Of a stretch of 64,000 nt of DNA, positions 11,033-21,747 are shown one piece after another. Under the pieces are notes generated by a model. It made no database searches, was not told the origin of the DNA, and saw only the letters and a list, made by a program, of their open reading frames with translations. A program made the translations under genes and the position numbers. Each line of letters begins with the position of its first letter. Positions within the stretch are counted from its first letter, which is position 1. Source of the stretch: Manduca sexta (lineage: Eukaryota > Arthropoda > Insecta > Lepidoptera > Sphingidae); contig NC_051123.1 in the NCBI RefSeq assembly GCF_014839805.1, forward strand, positions 11,824,727 through 11,888,726. The letters are read 5' to 3'.

Positions 11033-12343
11033 AAAAGAACTGCCCCCTTTTTTTTTTTTTTTTTTTTACGTAGGTTAATCATCAGTTGACTATCTCCCGC
11101 CTTGGGATGGGCAGGAGGGCGTGTCAGACTTTTACTGACTAAAAACCTACGGTGTTCCCATCCTTTGCCTATGTGCCTAGGTCCAAGATCCGGTGGCATT
11201 GAGACCTAGGCAGGCACCGGCCCTAAAGGGCCCCGCAAATTACACTGACACTGCTCTTCGAGGCGCGCGTGGAACACTACGCGCCGTACACACGGGTTAG
11301 GGGTGTTTCGGGCGACGAGCTACCCAATGCTCGTCACCCGACGGTCCGCGCCCACGGAGGCCGACGATCCTCAGCAGACGTTCGACGCCCGCGTCTTGTG
11401 CGTCTGCCGTGGCGGATGGGACGTTGGGCGCTTTGGCGCCGTATCCGTTCCGCCACCACCTTTGCGAGCATCACGTCCTCGCAGAAGGAGGTGACTGCGT
11501 TCCACTCTCTCTCGCCCCGGAGCATGGCTTCTACCAGGCCCCGACACGAGAAGTCTCCGCCACCGATGGCCGTTGTGAGAACACGGCGGTGCTCAGCCCA
11601 AGCTGGGCACACCTCCACCGTATGCTCCACCGTGTCCTCCGGCCGATCCGCACAGTAAAAACACGCGGGCGTATCCTCCACCCGGATCCGATACAGGTAC
11701 CTGCCGAAGCAGCCGTGACCGGTCAGCACCTGCGTCGTCCGGAATTAGAGGACGCCGTGACGTCTCGTCAGCCACACCTCGAAGAGGGGACTTACCGCCG
11801 CTATCGTGGCGTGCCCAGCCAAGGGTTGCGACAGTCGTTGTCGCCATTCCGCCATGAGGTTCTGCCGGAGCTCCGTCCGCCGCGCGGCAATTTGTCGCGG
11901 TAGCGGAGCTACGCCCCGGCTCTGCGCCTCCCCGCGCCACACATACAGTGACGCAAGGACCTTCGCCTCGAGACCCCATGGCGGTAGTCCGGCAAGGAGG
12001 CTCGCCGCCTCGCAGGAGATCGTGCGGTATCCCCGTATCAGCCGTATGGCCATCGCTCTTTGTGGCGCGTTCAGAAAGCGGCCTTGCCGCCGCGCCACAG
12101 CTGCGGACCATACGGGGGCACCGTACAGGACCATGGACCGCACGACTCCTGCGTAGAGCCGCCGGCAGGGAGCATTTGGCCCCCCCAAGTTTGGCAAAAG
12201 ACGCCGCATTATGCAGGTGAATTTTACCAACCTGGGAGCCAAAAGGCGGATGTGCTCCTTGAAGTTCCACCGGCTGTCGAGGACGAGTCCCAGGTACTTC
12301 ATCGTCGACCCGACGCCGATGTGAACCCCAAAAGAACTGCCCC
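11033..12343 (-). mobile_element. 5'-truncated R1-clade non-LTR retrotransposon with target duplication
   Basis: The element body is about 11047-12329, transcribed leftward. Its 3' end is a poly-A tail, seen as T-run 11048-11067 on the plus strand. It is flanked by an exact 14-bp direct repeat, AAAAGAACTGCCCC, at 11033-11046 and 12330-12343, the mark of target-primed reverse transcription. The 5' end is cut off inside the ORF. The body is far GC-richer than the flanks. The 3' UTR runs from about 11333 down to the tail. Confidence 0.9.
11334..12329 (-). pseudogene. R1-clade reverse transcriptase/Pol, C-terminal fragment with in-frame stop
   Basis: Only the C-terminal third of a LINE ORF2 protein remains, with no endonuclease and no catalytic reverse transcriptase motifs. 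It reads in one frame from the truncation point at 12329. Residues around KYLGLVLDSRW, RRLYAGVVRSM and LYGAPVW are typical of the thumb/connection region of R1-type reverse transcriptases. A TAA at 11747-11745 interrupts the frame. The same frame resumes with TGHGCFGRYL and a zinc-knuckle-like C-x2-C-x9-H-x4-C (about 11663-11607), then a basic tail to a stop at 11334. The clade assignment (R1/TRAS/SART group) is from remembered family features. Confidence 0.85.
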
Positions 12344-12466
12344 TTAGGTTTTTATTGGAACAAATCCCTCATCTAAGTATCAAGCGATCTATTGAAGCTT
12401 AACACTTTAGGTACAGATACGCCAAGTCATAACTAGTCATAACACTTGATATAACATAATTTTGTT
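12344..12466. other. Short unique spacer
   Basis: Continues the pre-insertion DNA left of 11033. Nothing recognised. Confidence 0.5.
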
Positions 12467-12640
12467 GGTGGTAGGATATGTTTTATATCCGCTCGGACAG
12501 CGACCTCCGTACATCAGGTATTATAAGTTATAATCTGCCATAGTTTCCCACGTGAGTGTGTCGCGTTCCGGGATCAGCCTGTGTATATCCGGTTCCAATA
12601 GGCCGGCATAATTGTGTTGACTGTCGCGGGGTAATTTACG
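12467..12640 (+). repeat. Family A copy, 5' two thirds
   Basis: Starts with GGTGGTAGGATATGTTTTAT and keeps GGGATCAGCCTGTGTATATC and AGGCCGGCATAATTGTG. It ends after GTCGCGGGGTAAT, so the 3' third (CTCGTCAGTCGA to CATCAGGTG) is missing. Confidence 0.75.
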
Positions 12641-13134
12641 GTTCGTTAATTAAATTAAGCCCTAATAAACGAAATTACTGAAATAAATATATCGCAATGT
12701 ATTTGACGCGTTCATTTGGCCAAGATTTATTATTATTGCTGGCTGCTAGCAATAAAAGGAAATACAAAAGTATTCATTACATAAAACATGAAGTCACTTA
12801 CTGATATATTTGTGGTCTCTCGTATGTAATATTCCGTCTAGATAAATTTCAATGCTTTGTTATTTATTTCTTTCGCCAAATTATTTGCTGGCACTGACCT
12901 GTTCCGGATTAAATGATATTGTAGCCGGTGTAATTGTTCGGTACCGTTATAATTGATTAAATGATCAATTTAGTTGCATAAATTATCTTTTAATTACCTA
13001 TTCATTGACTTAACAATTTAATTGCATACATATAGAATTTATTTTAATTCATTTATTTATTTTATGTCCAATATAAAATGCAATTATAAAATGTCTTTAG
13101 TTATAAAAGCGACTTCATTTAAGTGATAATTAAA
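12641..13134. other. Unique AT-rich DNA, no gene seen
   Basis: AT-rich, with many short A/T runs. No repeat or coding feature recognised. Confidence 0.5.
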
Positions 13135-13190
13135 TAATCTCATGTACCTTCACTTATCATAAGCGCAACTATGTTTGACTACGTGATGAA
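13135..13190 (+). repeat. Family I fragment
   Basis: TCATGTACCTTCACTTATCA and CGCAACTATGTTTGACTACG match, on the opposite strand, the repeat at 160-226. The A-rich tail found there is absent here. Confidence 0.55.
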
Positions 13191-13207
13191 CTACTGGCTG
13201 TAATGTG

Positions 13208-13252
13208 TCTCGCTTCCATCAGGCGAGAGTTTGGCTTGTCTAGTCATTAAGG
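13208..13252 (+). repeat. Family C 3' end fragment
   Basis: CTCGCTTCCATCAGGCGAGA and CTTGTCTAGTCATT resemble the 3' ends of family C copies (CGCTTACCATCAGGCGAACG, CTCGTCTCGTCAT). Diverged and short. Confidence 0.4.
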
Positions 13253-13952
13253 GCTAATTTTTCGATAATAGTCGACCAGGTAAATTATAACCTAACTCAA
13301 TATAAAATTAAAACAATTGATGAATTATACCCTAACAATCAACATTTAATTTTTTTTGTTCGTTTCGTATTTTCGTATTTTAGCATTCGAGTAATTTTTG
13401 ATGATTAAAATATTTGCCCCTACTGGTATAAAAAGTTTGAGAACCTTTGTTTTGTAAACTCAAGACTAAACTCAAATACTTTTCGAAAGACGCCGATACA
13501 CGCCCAGTTTATCCAAATTCAATAAATATCAGTCAATAGATGGTACTATACTTTATGCAAACAGCATAGAAATACGCTTGATGCTCACTGAAACAACAAT
13601 ACACTGAAAAACAGAAATATTTATCAGTGGTATTATGTTTTCTGACACCAGACTCTTGAGCTCAGATTAATCATTTCGATCATCAATCCGAGAATTCACT
13701 CTGGTATAGTCTTAAAATTCATGAAACATGCGAGATTAATCGCTTCGCGTGATGGCTTAAGTATAAAATGACACAAGCACTCACAAGGTGTTAAGCAATC
13801 TACAATAATGCATATAAATGTGCCACATTCAGTCTGTATATAACTGGTATCAAAGTGACAGGACTTATTGTGGCCACAGAGATAATGATAATCTGTCTGT
13901 CGATAGTTTATTTGAACGCCACTATACATTTTTTAGACAGGCAAGGCCAAAT
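13253..13952. other. Unique AT-rich DNA, no gene seen
   Basis: The 77-residue minus-strand frame at 13696-13929 (contains several Cys and Tyr) has no recognisable domain and no repeat match. Confidence 0.45.
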
Positions 13953-14183
13953 GATGCCACTGATGATGCCAATGATAGTAAGTGAAGTGGGGTCCAATAG
14001 AATCTCGATTCACGAGAGATGATTACCGCTCGGCAGTTAAAATAATTATGTCGGCCTGTTGGAACTGGATATACACAGGCTGATCCCAGAACGCGACACA
14101 CTTACGTGAGCCACTATGCCTGGCTTTAATACCTTGTGTACGGTGGTTGCTATCTGGGCGGATATAAAATATATCCTACCACC
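13953..14183 (-). repeat. Family A copy, near full length
   Basis: Same block order as 4498-4741: GTAAGTGAAGTGGGGTCCAA, ACGAGAGATGATTACC, GATATACACAGGCTGATCCC, then ATATCCTACCACC at the right edge. It is more diverged internally. Confidence 0.75.
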
Positions 14184-14444
14184 TTACCTACCTTCGTACG
14201 TGGTCATTGCTGCACTTGTGTTAATAAACAGTTAGTTGTTAAGTGAATTATCGACAGGGACAGGTAAATTTTAATTAATTAAACAGTAATGAATATTCTT
14301 TTGTAACATCACTTGTCGGCTTCGATGGCTGCTGCAGATGTGGTCGTTTTTAATTTTAGTAATTGGGAAAAATTTACTTTATATTTACATAATTTATTAA
14401 CATGTGCTTTTTGCAGGTGTAAACTTTATAATAATATAATAATA
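14184..14444. other. Unique spacer, no gene seen
   Basis: AT-rich. Nothing recognised. Confidence 0.45.
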
Positions 14445-14640
14445 TCTGCCCTGTATTATATACTTGCCTACTGCTGAGCACGGGCCTCCTCTACTACTGA
14501 GAGGGATTAGGCCTTAGTCCACCACGCTGGCCTAGAGCGGATTGATAGACTTCACACACCTTCGAAATTCCTATAGAGAACTTGTCAGATGTGCAGGTAT
14601 CCTCACGATGTTTTCCTTCACCGTGAAGTAAACTTTTAAT
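14445..14640 (-). repeat. SINE B copy, head missing
   Basis: Contains, in reverse, the tail and body of SINE B: CCCTGTATTATATACTTGCC, CTGCTGAGCACGGGCCTCCT, CCTTAGTCCACCACGCTGGC, CCTCACGATGTTTTCCTTCA. The tRNA-like head with the B box is absent. The TTA-type tail is at 14430-14447. Confidence 0.75.
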
Positions 14641-15299
14641 TAACATAAAATCCAGGAAAATATTTATATAATATGGAATTTTGTTTATTTGATAGATACT
14701 TGTGTTATATATTTTTATTGCTTAGTGTAGAATTCGAAGAAACGTGGAAATAGCATTCTTAGTTTGTTCATTTGAAAACCATTTATTTACAAACTGAAAT
14801 TTCTTTAATACAATACATTATATCAAGAAAAACGGCCAGTACACTACACTTAGTATGGCGTTTAAAGCTATAGAATAATATTAAATATTTTTTATACGTG
14901 TAGGGACTAGAAATAACATCTGAAACTCATAAATAGAATATAAATAAGATGTTCTTAAGAAATCCACTCTGCCCCAAGACCTCATTATTATGGTAATCAG
15001 TAACAGACATTGCTGTTTTAAATTGATTTAAAATTTACAAACATAATAACAAAAATACTAAACTATTCAAACAATTTTTACGTTTATATTTGTTAAACTA
15101 TCGTCACATCTGACGATTCCTTAAATTTGTATACATCGCCCATAAATGTACATGAACAAATTCAAAATTTCAAATCGCCTTTGAACTTTTAAGTCTTTAT
15201 CAAAAATAGTTTTTCTTTGTAAAATAAAATTCAAAGGGTTGAAATTATTTTAGAATAAAAAATAATATTTCAATTGAAGTGAATATATAGACGAGTTTG
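14641..15299. other. Unique AT-rich DNA, no gene seen
   Basis: Strongly AT-rich with no coding frame or repeat match. Confidence 0.5.
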
Positions 15300-15506
15300 A
15301 AATAAAACTGTTTTACGGATTTTATCGCGGTTTTTATGTTATATTTTCTCCGGACGTTTCGAAGACTGCAGCCTTCGTCGATGTCCATCTCGTGACCACG
15401 AAGGATTCAAAGTCTTCGAAATACCGGGAGAAAATCTATAATATAAAAACCGCGATAAAATCCGTAAAATAGTTTTATTTTAATGTCTAATATTCGCATA
15501 AACATC
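15300..15506. mobile_element. Palindromic MITE-like element D
   Basis: The left arm from 15300 (AATAAAACTGTTTTACGGAT and on through TTTTCTCCGG) is mirrored by the right arm ending near 15484. The arms are roughly 75 bp with few mismatches. The centre carries a second nested inverted pair (CAGCCTTCGTCG / CACGAAGGATTC). The right end continues to GTCTAATATTCGCATAAACA, matching other copies at 10138, 26325, 46165 and 62836. There is no coding capacity. The structure suggests a MITE, but no target duplication was found, so the class is open. Confidence 0.75.
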
Positions 15507-16819
15507 AGAAAAATTTATGTAGAAGAGTTGTAAAATTTTAAATTTGTTTAGCTACTTCTGTAGCTCACTATACTTATTATGTAGTTATAATTATAATTAC
15601 CAAGTATTCTCAGTATCAAATAATAAACTAACTACATTTCACACAGTTCTCGAGTTATCGCTCGTCGTTGAGCGCTCCAATCAAACACCTTTTTCGACCT
15701 GCCATCGATATTGCCTTTATTTCTAGTTTGCAGCGCCTCGCAACTTCTCACTTGTTTCCTCTGATTAAACCTTTAGCTATCGGGAAATGGAGCAAAACTG
15801 CGACTGCGATGCGGGTGCTACAGAATTTAATATGTTACTAAGACCATTCAGAAAGTACGCGCCATGTGCTTATTACCGTGCGCAAGAAAATCTGACTTTC
15901 AATGTAACTACTACAAAAGAGCTATACAATGCGTATACTGTTTTGTGTCATTATAAATGCACACATTAATTAATCTTAATTAAACACTCAAGTCTATTTT
16001 ATGTACACTAATCTGCCTTATACAAAAATTTTATAAATGTGCAAGAGCATTTGATATACTTCGCAAGAAATCAAAGATCATAACTACAAGCCGCGACCAT
16101 TATATATAGTCTAAGGTTAAATATAATAAATATTGCTTCGCAGGTTTTGAAAGAACATAACGTCAGATAGTTTGCACGAGCTGTGCAGAAGCATTCTTAT
16201 ATAAGATTGTTACATATTTCACAGTTTACATTATACAAAAATATATATTTGATAATATATGTTTAAATATTGTAGTTTTAAGTAGTGTATTGATCAATAG
16301 TTAGTATTGTTAATAGAGACAATATTGTATTAGGTTTAAGGTACGTGTAAGGATATTGTTCACATGATGATGATAAATAAATAAATAAAATACTAAGCGT
16401 GATAATTTTTGATAATTATATTTACACTTAGCCATACATTGAATAACATGTAATAACACACTGGTATGCTGGACCCTAAACATCATATAACTAAATAGTA
16501 TTTTCAAAAAGTCTGCAGGTTTCAGAGCCAAGTCACATATTGAGTTTTCGAAGTTACGTATACAATGTTTATTGATTAACGTCCGCTTTAACTGTAAGGA
16601 AAAATATGATGAAGAAAGCTACATACATAAGAATTGTTCATGACAACTGCGAGGGTATGTGAAGGCTCATACTCAGAAACAAAACAAGGCCGGTATTTTT
16701 TTTTATATTCGAAATCTTTCACTCATGCAGAGCAATTAACAAAGTTAGTGAATATTTTATTATTACGATATAGCGTTTTTTTAATTCAAAATTCTCTCGA
16801 CACTGTTTTTATATAAAGC
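15507..16819. other. Unique AT-rich DNA with two small open frames
   Basis: A more balanced stretch at 15640-15850 includes a 60-residue plus-strand frame (15787-15969) beginning MEQNCDCDAGATEFN. I do not recognise it and see no splice or promoter context that would make it a gene. The rest is AT-rich. Confidence 0.4.
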
Positions 16820-17135
16820 GGCGATAGACTATTTGGATGTAACAGCCAAGACGAATATCCGCAGGTACAAATTCCAAGGGCACATACCTCTGACTTTTCT
16901 AAAGTTATGTGAGTATTCTATGTGAATCATCGCTTGCTTTAACGGTGAAAGAAAACATCGTGAGGAAACCTGCATACCTGAGAAGTTTTCTAAAAGAATT
17001 TTGAGTGTACGTGAAGTCTTCCAATCCGCACTAGGCCAGCGTGGTTGACTAAGGCCTAATTCCTCCCAGTAGTAGAGGAGGCCCGTGCTCAGCAGTGGGA
17101 CAGTATATAATACAGGGCTGATATTATTATTGTAT
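16820..17135 (+). repeat. SINE B, near full length (tRNA-derived)
   Basis: The head has GACGAATATCCGCAGGTACA with a B-box-like GGTACAAATTCC (16873-16884). The body carries TTTAACGGTGAAAGAAAACA, CGTGAGGAAACCTGCATACC and CACTAGGCCAGCGTGG. The 3' end is GTAGAGGAGGCCCGTGCTCA and CAGTATATAATACAGGGCTG, then an ATT-type tail. The polymerase III B-box motif and trinucleotide tail are the usual signs of a tRNA-derived SINE. Confidence 0.85.
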
Positions 17136-17549
17136 ACTGTTTATAAAAACGAGCTAACTATTATCTAAAATTTTGCTTATTCTATTGTATAAAAAAACAA
17201 TTTAGTCGTGAGTTAACCCCGCGGTCGAAGGTGAACGATAACAAACAAATAAATAAAGGAAACTTCCCGATTTAAGGTGTTTGCACGCCGCGCTGTACGA
17301 TCGAATAGCTCGCGGACGTTATTACCCTTCCTCTAACTTTGGAATGAATAATGACACCTAGTGTTGACATTATCTACACTCACGTTTTATTACAGGTCTT
17401 TTACGAAATTAAAAAACTATCTAAATAATATAGCCTAATATTTCGTGGGAATAGTGTAACTTTCAATAAAGTTTTTTTTTAATCAGTTTATACTTCAGAG
17501 ATTACGCTTTGTGAAACACGTAAGGGATAGGTCACAAATGTAAAACAAC
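17136..17549. other. Unique AT-rich DNA, no gene seen
   Basis: A GC-richer patch at 17275-17330. Nothing else recognised. Confidence 0.45.
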
Positions 17550-17845
17550 ATTACTGATAGTAGGTTCCTCATATGTGAGAGTCCGCCTGAGTAGGTACCA
17601 ACGTAAGTAGCAGTGTGTAGTCACTGTTGTGTTTCGGTTTGTAGCACATTGTAGCCAGTGTAACAACTCGACATAATAATACTAAACATCTCATGTCTCA
17701 GGATGGCGGGTGCAGTGAAATTCCAAACAATACCTTGTGATTGAAGGTGTTAGATAGTGTTTCTACTGTTTGTGGGCGGTCGTATCGCTTACTATCAGGC
17801 GAACGCCAAGCTCGTCGCGTCATTAAACGCAATAAAAAAAATTCG
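17550..17845 (+). repeat. Family C dispersed repeat, near full length
   Basis: About 295 bp matching 30519-30818 and 54695-54992. Shared blocks are CATATGTGAGAGTCCGCCTG, TAGTCACTGTTGTGTTTCGG, GTAGCCAGTGTAAC, CAGGATGGCGGGTGCAGTG and CTTACTATCAGGCGAACG. It ends in CGTCATTAAACGCAATAAAA followed by an A-run, suggesting a retroposed sequence with a poly-A tail. Which LINE or SINE it belongs to is not known to me. Confidence 0.8.
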
Positions 17846-18014
17846 TCGGTTTCATTGTTTACTTAAATATTCATAAGCGTATCTAACCGAAGCCGATCAT
17901 TAGGGTCTAGTTATGTAACATACAGGGTACATTGGGAATACATGGACTCACCGGAGAGACCAGCGATACGCGTCACTCGTGATCCATATTACGGGGATCT
18001 ATATCAAGAATGTA
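17846..18014. other. Unique spacer
   Basis: Nothing recognised. Confidence 0.4.
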
Positions 18015-18070
18015 ACTTACCGAGTAGTAGCGAAGTGTCCATATAACCCGATTCCTACCGGCTTCCGTTT
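18015..18070 (+). repeat. Element E (hAT-like MITE) left-end fragment
   Basis: AGTAGCGAAGTGTCCATATA and CCCGATTCCTACCGGCTTCC match the left third of the element E copy at 59596-59760. The right end is not present. Confidence 0.55.
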
Positions 18071-18164
18071 TAGGTTTATTTACGTTTGTTTTACTATTTG
18101 TTTTGCGTTAAATTTGTCGCTATGTTTAAAATAAAGCATTTTTGCCTCGGTTTCCATCCATCCA

Positions 18165-18350
18165 GTCGTTCCCTCAATGCTGAAGATCGTGACCGCAGAA
18201 GGCTGAGTCTATAAGCGCCCTCCATCTGGTTCTATCATCGGCGGCGTGAATTGCATCGTGCTTGAGTTGCAAAGGTTTAGTGGTTTGTTCACTCCATTTA
18301 GCCGGAGGTCTTCCACGAGGGCGCCTCGGGTTACCTTTTGAAAATATTAC
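18165..18350 (-). mobile_element. RTE-type LINE 3' end with decayed Pol C-terminus
   Basis: On the minus strand an open frame ends in RRPRGRPPAKWSEQ, DRTRWRALIDSA and a short tail to the stop at 18174. The pattern GRPP-x-KW followed by DR-x-RW-x-LI is the usual very C-terminal sequence of lepidopteran RTE-clade LINEs. Only this last stretch survives. A (GGAT)n-like tail follows at 18150-18172. Confidence 0.75.
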
Positions 18351-18662
18351 CCTTCGCCACTGGTGCCGAGTTAGAGATAAATTCATGCATACGACATTAT
18401 AACAGTCAGGCAATAACACTGTTAAAATACACAAACCTATTCAATCGGACTTCATACGAAAAACCTAATTAACACTGTTTAAACTGTTAAGCCTTGTTTT
18501 CAAAACAAACAGATAATCGGTTCGTCCCGGGTGGACACTGCACGCTATTTGTTTCTTCATAAACTGTAACTAAACAAGGTGACTCGTTATGCCTAATGGA
18601 CTTCGGATTGTGTTTCCGCTATAATTGCTCTGGATTTGTTGTTCTTTAGTTGTTTTTGTTTA
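18351..18662. other. Unique spacer, no gene seen
   Basis: AT-rich with a modest GC patch near 18515-18545. Nothing recognised. Confidence 0.4.
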
Positions 18663-18775
18663 AATGTTCAAAGAGGTCGGCATAATTGTGTTTGGTGAGG
18701 GATAGTCATACCTAGGCATCGGAAACTCTATTAAGATCCCACTCTGTTTACAATCAGGTGCAATGGGGCAATTTT
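18663..18775 (+). repeat. Family A fragment (3' half)
   Basis: GAGGTCGGCATAATTGTG, GAGGGATAGTCAT and TTTACAATCAGGTGCAATGG match the 3' half of family A. Confidence 0.65.
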
Positions 18776-19155
18776 GAGTTGCCCAAAAAAAAGGTTTTTT
18801 TTTCATTAAACTATAAATCTTCGGATGTTGTTGCAATAAATATACATATAAAACAAATGGTGGCAACAAGACGTTTATATTTCGCTCATACAATAAATAT
18901 GAAACTGCCATTCGGTACTATTGAACTAATAATAATAATAATATGCAGATGGCCAGATGCAGAAGGCAGTATTGCTGGACACGGCGCGCATTGTGAGGAG
19001 ATTCCTCACTTTGAATCCCTAACCGCCGGTGGCCTGGGTCTTGCGCTTCGCCATCGGAGGGTCATACATTTTTTATATTTTTATATGCATGTTTTTTTTT
19101 TAAATGTATATGTAAAAATGTAAAAAAAAATACCTTTAAAATAAAGAGAATTGAC
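18776..19155. other. AT-rich spacer; possible degraded repeat
   Basis: Positions 18945-19060 (GATGGCCAGATGCAGAAGGC to the A/T-rich end) have a GC-richer body followed by T- and A-runs, like a short retroposed tail. No second copy was found. Confidence 0.35.
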
Positions 19156-19460
19156 CAATAATAATATCAGCCCTGTATTATATACTTGCCCACTGCTGAG
19201 CACGCCTCCTCTACTACTGAGAGGGATTAGACCTTAGTCCACCACGCTGGCCTAGTGCGGATTGGTAGACTTCACACACCTTCGAAATTCCTATAGAGAA
19301 CTTCTCAGATGTGCAGGTTTCCTCACGATGTTTTCCTTCACCGTTAAAGCGAACGATAAATTCACAAAGAATACACACATGATTTTTTAGAAAAGTCAGA
19401 GGTGTGTGCCCTTGGAATTTGAACCTGCGGACATTCGTCTCGGCAGTCCGTGAACTATTG
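19156..19460 (-). repeat. SINE B, near full length (tRNA-derived)
   Basis: The reverse of the 16820-17135 copy, from the TTA-type tail (19156-19165) through CTACTGAGAGGGATTAGACC and CCTCACGATGTTTTCCTTCA. The head has TTGAACCTGCGGACATTCGT and CTCGGCAGTCCGT. The B box on the minus strand is GGTTCAAATTCC (about 19413-19424). Confidence 0.85.
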
Positions 19461-20094
19461 AACTGATAAGCCGATTTTAAAATAATTTTACTGAGAAAGA
19501 ACTACGTTGTTCAATATCTAGATATACTTTATTCTGATCACTAATAAACAAAAAAAACTATTGAGATAATCCAATTAGTCTATTAGTTCTTGGGTCACAC
19601 ATTACCGCACACAAGATGAAATTGCATTCTAATTCCCGGGGCGGCATGTTACTGAACTCAATTAAAACTCGTGTAACAATACTAAGTAGCAATTATGGTA
19701 CACCCCCTCTGCACCCCCACCCGCCGATGAGACCCATTACACCGTAACAAAGGATTATATTCAAATAGCTGTTAACCAATTAATAGTTAATTTCTATGTG
19801 CTGTGTTAATACCTCGTTTACTTTGTTGCCTCAATGGAATGGAAATTATAGGACTCAAGACTCTGCCACTGCAACTCCTGTAAGCTAGAGTCATCAGAGG
19901 CAGTTTATGAGTCATTTGACTATTAGCTATTAGGTTTACGATTCGATTTCGATAGAGTATCATTATGCACGAGTATTGATGACAATTTGGCTGCGATAAT
20001 ACCACCAAAGGCTTCACGTCAAACAGCCACTTACTAAATTAATACATACATGTTTGATAGACTGAGTTACAAGGAGACTATATTATTGACCCAA
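19461..20094. other. Unique DNA, no gene seen
   Basis: A C-rich patch lies at 19695-19750. Nothing coding recognised. Confidence 0.45.
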
Positions 20095-20222
20095 TGACAC
20101 ACACACGCACACACCTTTTATGTTCGAAAGGGCAGGCAGAGACGCAACTAATGCAACTTCTTTTCGCCATGTGTATTCTGTCCCATAATGTATTAGAAGG
20201 CGAGCTAGTCGCCATATCTATG
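20095..20222 (-). repeat. SINE F fragment (3' half)
   Basis: The minus strand carries CATTATGGGACAGAATACAC, GTCTCTGCCTGCCCTTTCG and a terminal GTGTGTGCGTGTGTGTG run, as in the 3' half of the SINE F copy at 46468-46735. The CA/GT run (20096-20113) is the tail. Confidence 0.65.
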
Positions 20223-20699
20223 TCAGACAAAGAATCAAGAATAAATAAGTTTTGTTTCTTGTTCATTATAGGATCCTAAATATAAAATAAAATGTTTACA
20301 AGAGTACTTAAATATTCATTTTTCGCAAGATAAGAATATGTAACGTATAAAAATTTATGACAGACTAAATTTATTCCGCGACTGAGCGTCGAGGTGTTTT
20401 GAATATTATACAGTTTTTCGCCTTGTATGTCGAGGCCCACTTGTATTTACATTTTGAGTGACGACATGTACTATAATGAATATTTTCGTCCATCGAAAAG
20501 ACAAGAAAAGTTTAAGGTTTTACATATATTTTTGAATATCTTCCTGAGGATGAAGTTAATTAAAATTAAAATAAATCTGTTACGACAGACAGCTTGTTTA
20601 AATACTTTAATTAGTTCAGTTATTCGCAGATGTAAACTCCACTAAAATCTTTTTTCATTTACCTCGTTATAATAGCAATTATAATTAAAGCTTAAATTT
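20223..20699. other. Unique AT-rich DNA, no gene seen
   Basis: A 72-residue chance-level frame at 20427-20645. Nothing recognised. Confidence 0.45.
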
Positions 20700-20805
20700 C
20701 ATGAAACTGGAACACAGCAGAGACTACACATTGCTGCTTGGTGGCAGAAATAGACATTGCGGTGGCACCTATCCTACTCTCAGACATTGGAGACCTACCA
20801 CCAGT
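20700..20805 (-). repeat. Family C fragment (5' third)
   Basis: GACTACACATTGCTGCTTGG, AGAAATAGACATTGCGGTGG and GAGACCTACCACCAGTA are the reverse of the family C start (compare 30519-30625). The rest of the unit is missing. Confidence 0.65.
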
Positions 20806-21584
20806 AAAAAAATTGGAATTAAAAAGTCACATTCCCCTTTGGTAGCGAAAATTATGCTAACTTGTTAACTAGATGTACACTGACTGATCCCTCATCAGGA
20901 CGAACTAACACGTGTTAGGTAATCATTGTCCTATAGAATAATAGGTAATATAACACCGCCACCAACCCCCTCCACCCCGTAACCATCTTACTATATTCCG
21001 TTAGATAAATTGCTACGTCTAGCACAATACATAACACTATGTTAAAAATTTATAGAGAGAATTCGTTATACATAAAATATTATCACACCAAATTCCTACC
21101 TCATTCGCCCATATTTTTAAACTACTAACCGCAAAGTGTCACTAATATAATGTTATACAAACATGCATTTATCAGCGCTAGAGAGCACAGGCTGACAAAT
21201 GGCCGCCGCGGTCCCCCCATAAATAACACAGGTGACAGAAAAACTACGACTACCCACATTGTTCATGCACTCGCTCTGAACCGCAGAGACTCTTGAAATA
21301 TTGTCTGTAGAGTTTGCATGGTCTTAACTTGAATAAACAGTACGGGCAAGTCACATAAAACAATATGAATAGTGTTGAGTTTTATACAGTTCTTCTGTTG
21401 ATGATGAGCCAGTACTCAACCACATAAAATTAAAATAGGCGTTACAGGAATGATATTTATTCACATACGACAAAAACCTCTCAACTGACAAGTTTATAAA
21501 ACATTATATCGAAGGATCGGAATTCAAATAATTAAAAATCAAAACTAAATTGTACCAAAAAGTATTTGCGTCGCCAACATCTTC
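20806..21584. other. Unique DNA, no gene seen
   Basis: C-rich patch at 20955-20990 and a GC-richer, CpG-containing stretch at 21165-21310. No repeats or coding frame recognised. Confidence 0.45.
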
Positions 21585-21747
21585 CGAGTCGAAGGGTCCA
21601 TATAACCGGATTACTGCCGGCGTCCATTTATGCAGAATTTATGTTGAATCTAATTATCATCAGACAGATTTGCAGACGGCTTTTATCCATATTAGTACCG
21701 ATATGTTATGTTGGCTTCGCTTTCAGAAAATTTCGCATTCGCCACTG
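21585..21747 (+). mobile_element. Element E, hAT-like MITE
   Basis: Spans the left-end motif CGAAGGGTCCATATAACCGG to the right end TTTCGCATTCGCCACTG. About 163 bp, like the 59596-59760 copy. The left terminus has a small deletion and no target duplication could be seen. The two overlapping 75-76 residue frames across it are incidental. Confidence 0.65.

Noticed and set aside
11409..11903. 164-residue plus-strand open frame, and other plus frames in 11.2-12.4 kb
   Set aside because: Antisense shadows in the GC-rich LINE body.
11593..12270. 225-residue minus-strand open frame
   Set aside because: It overlaps the R1-type fragment in another register. The LINE motifs are in the frame running from 12329 to 11334.
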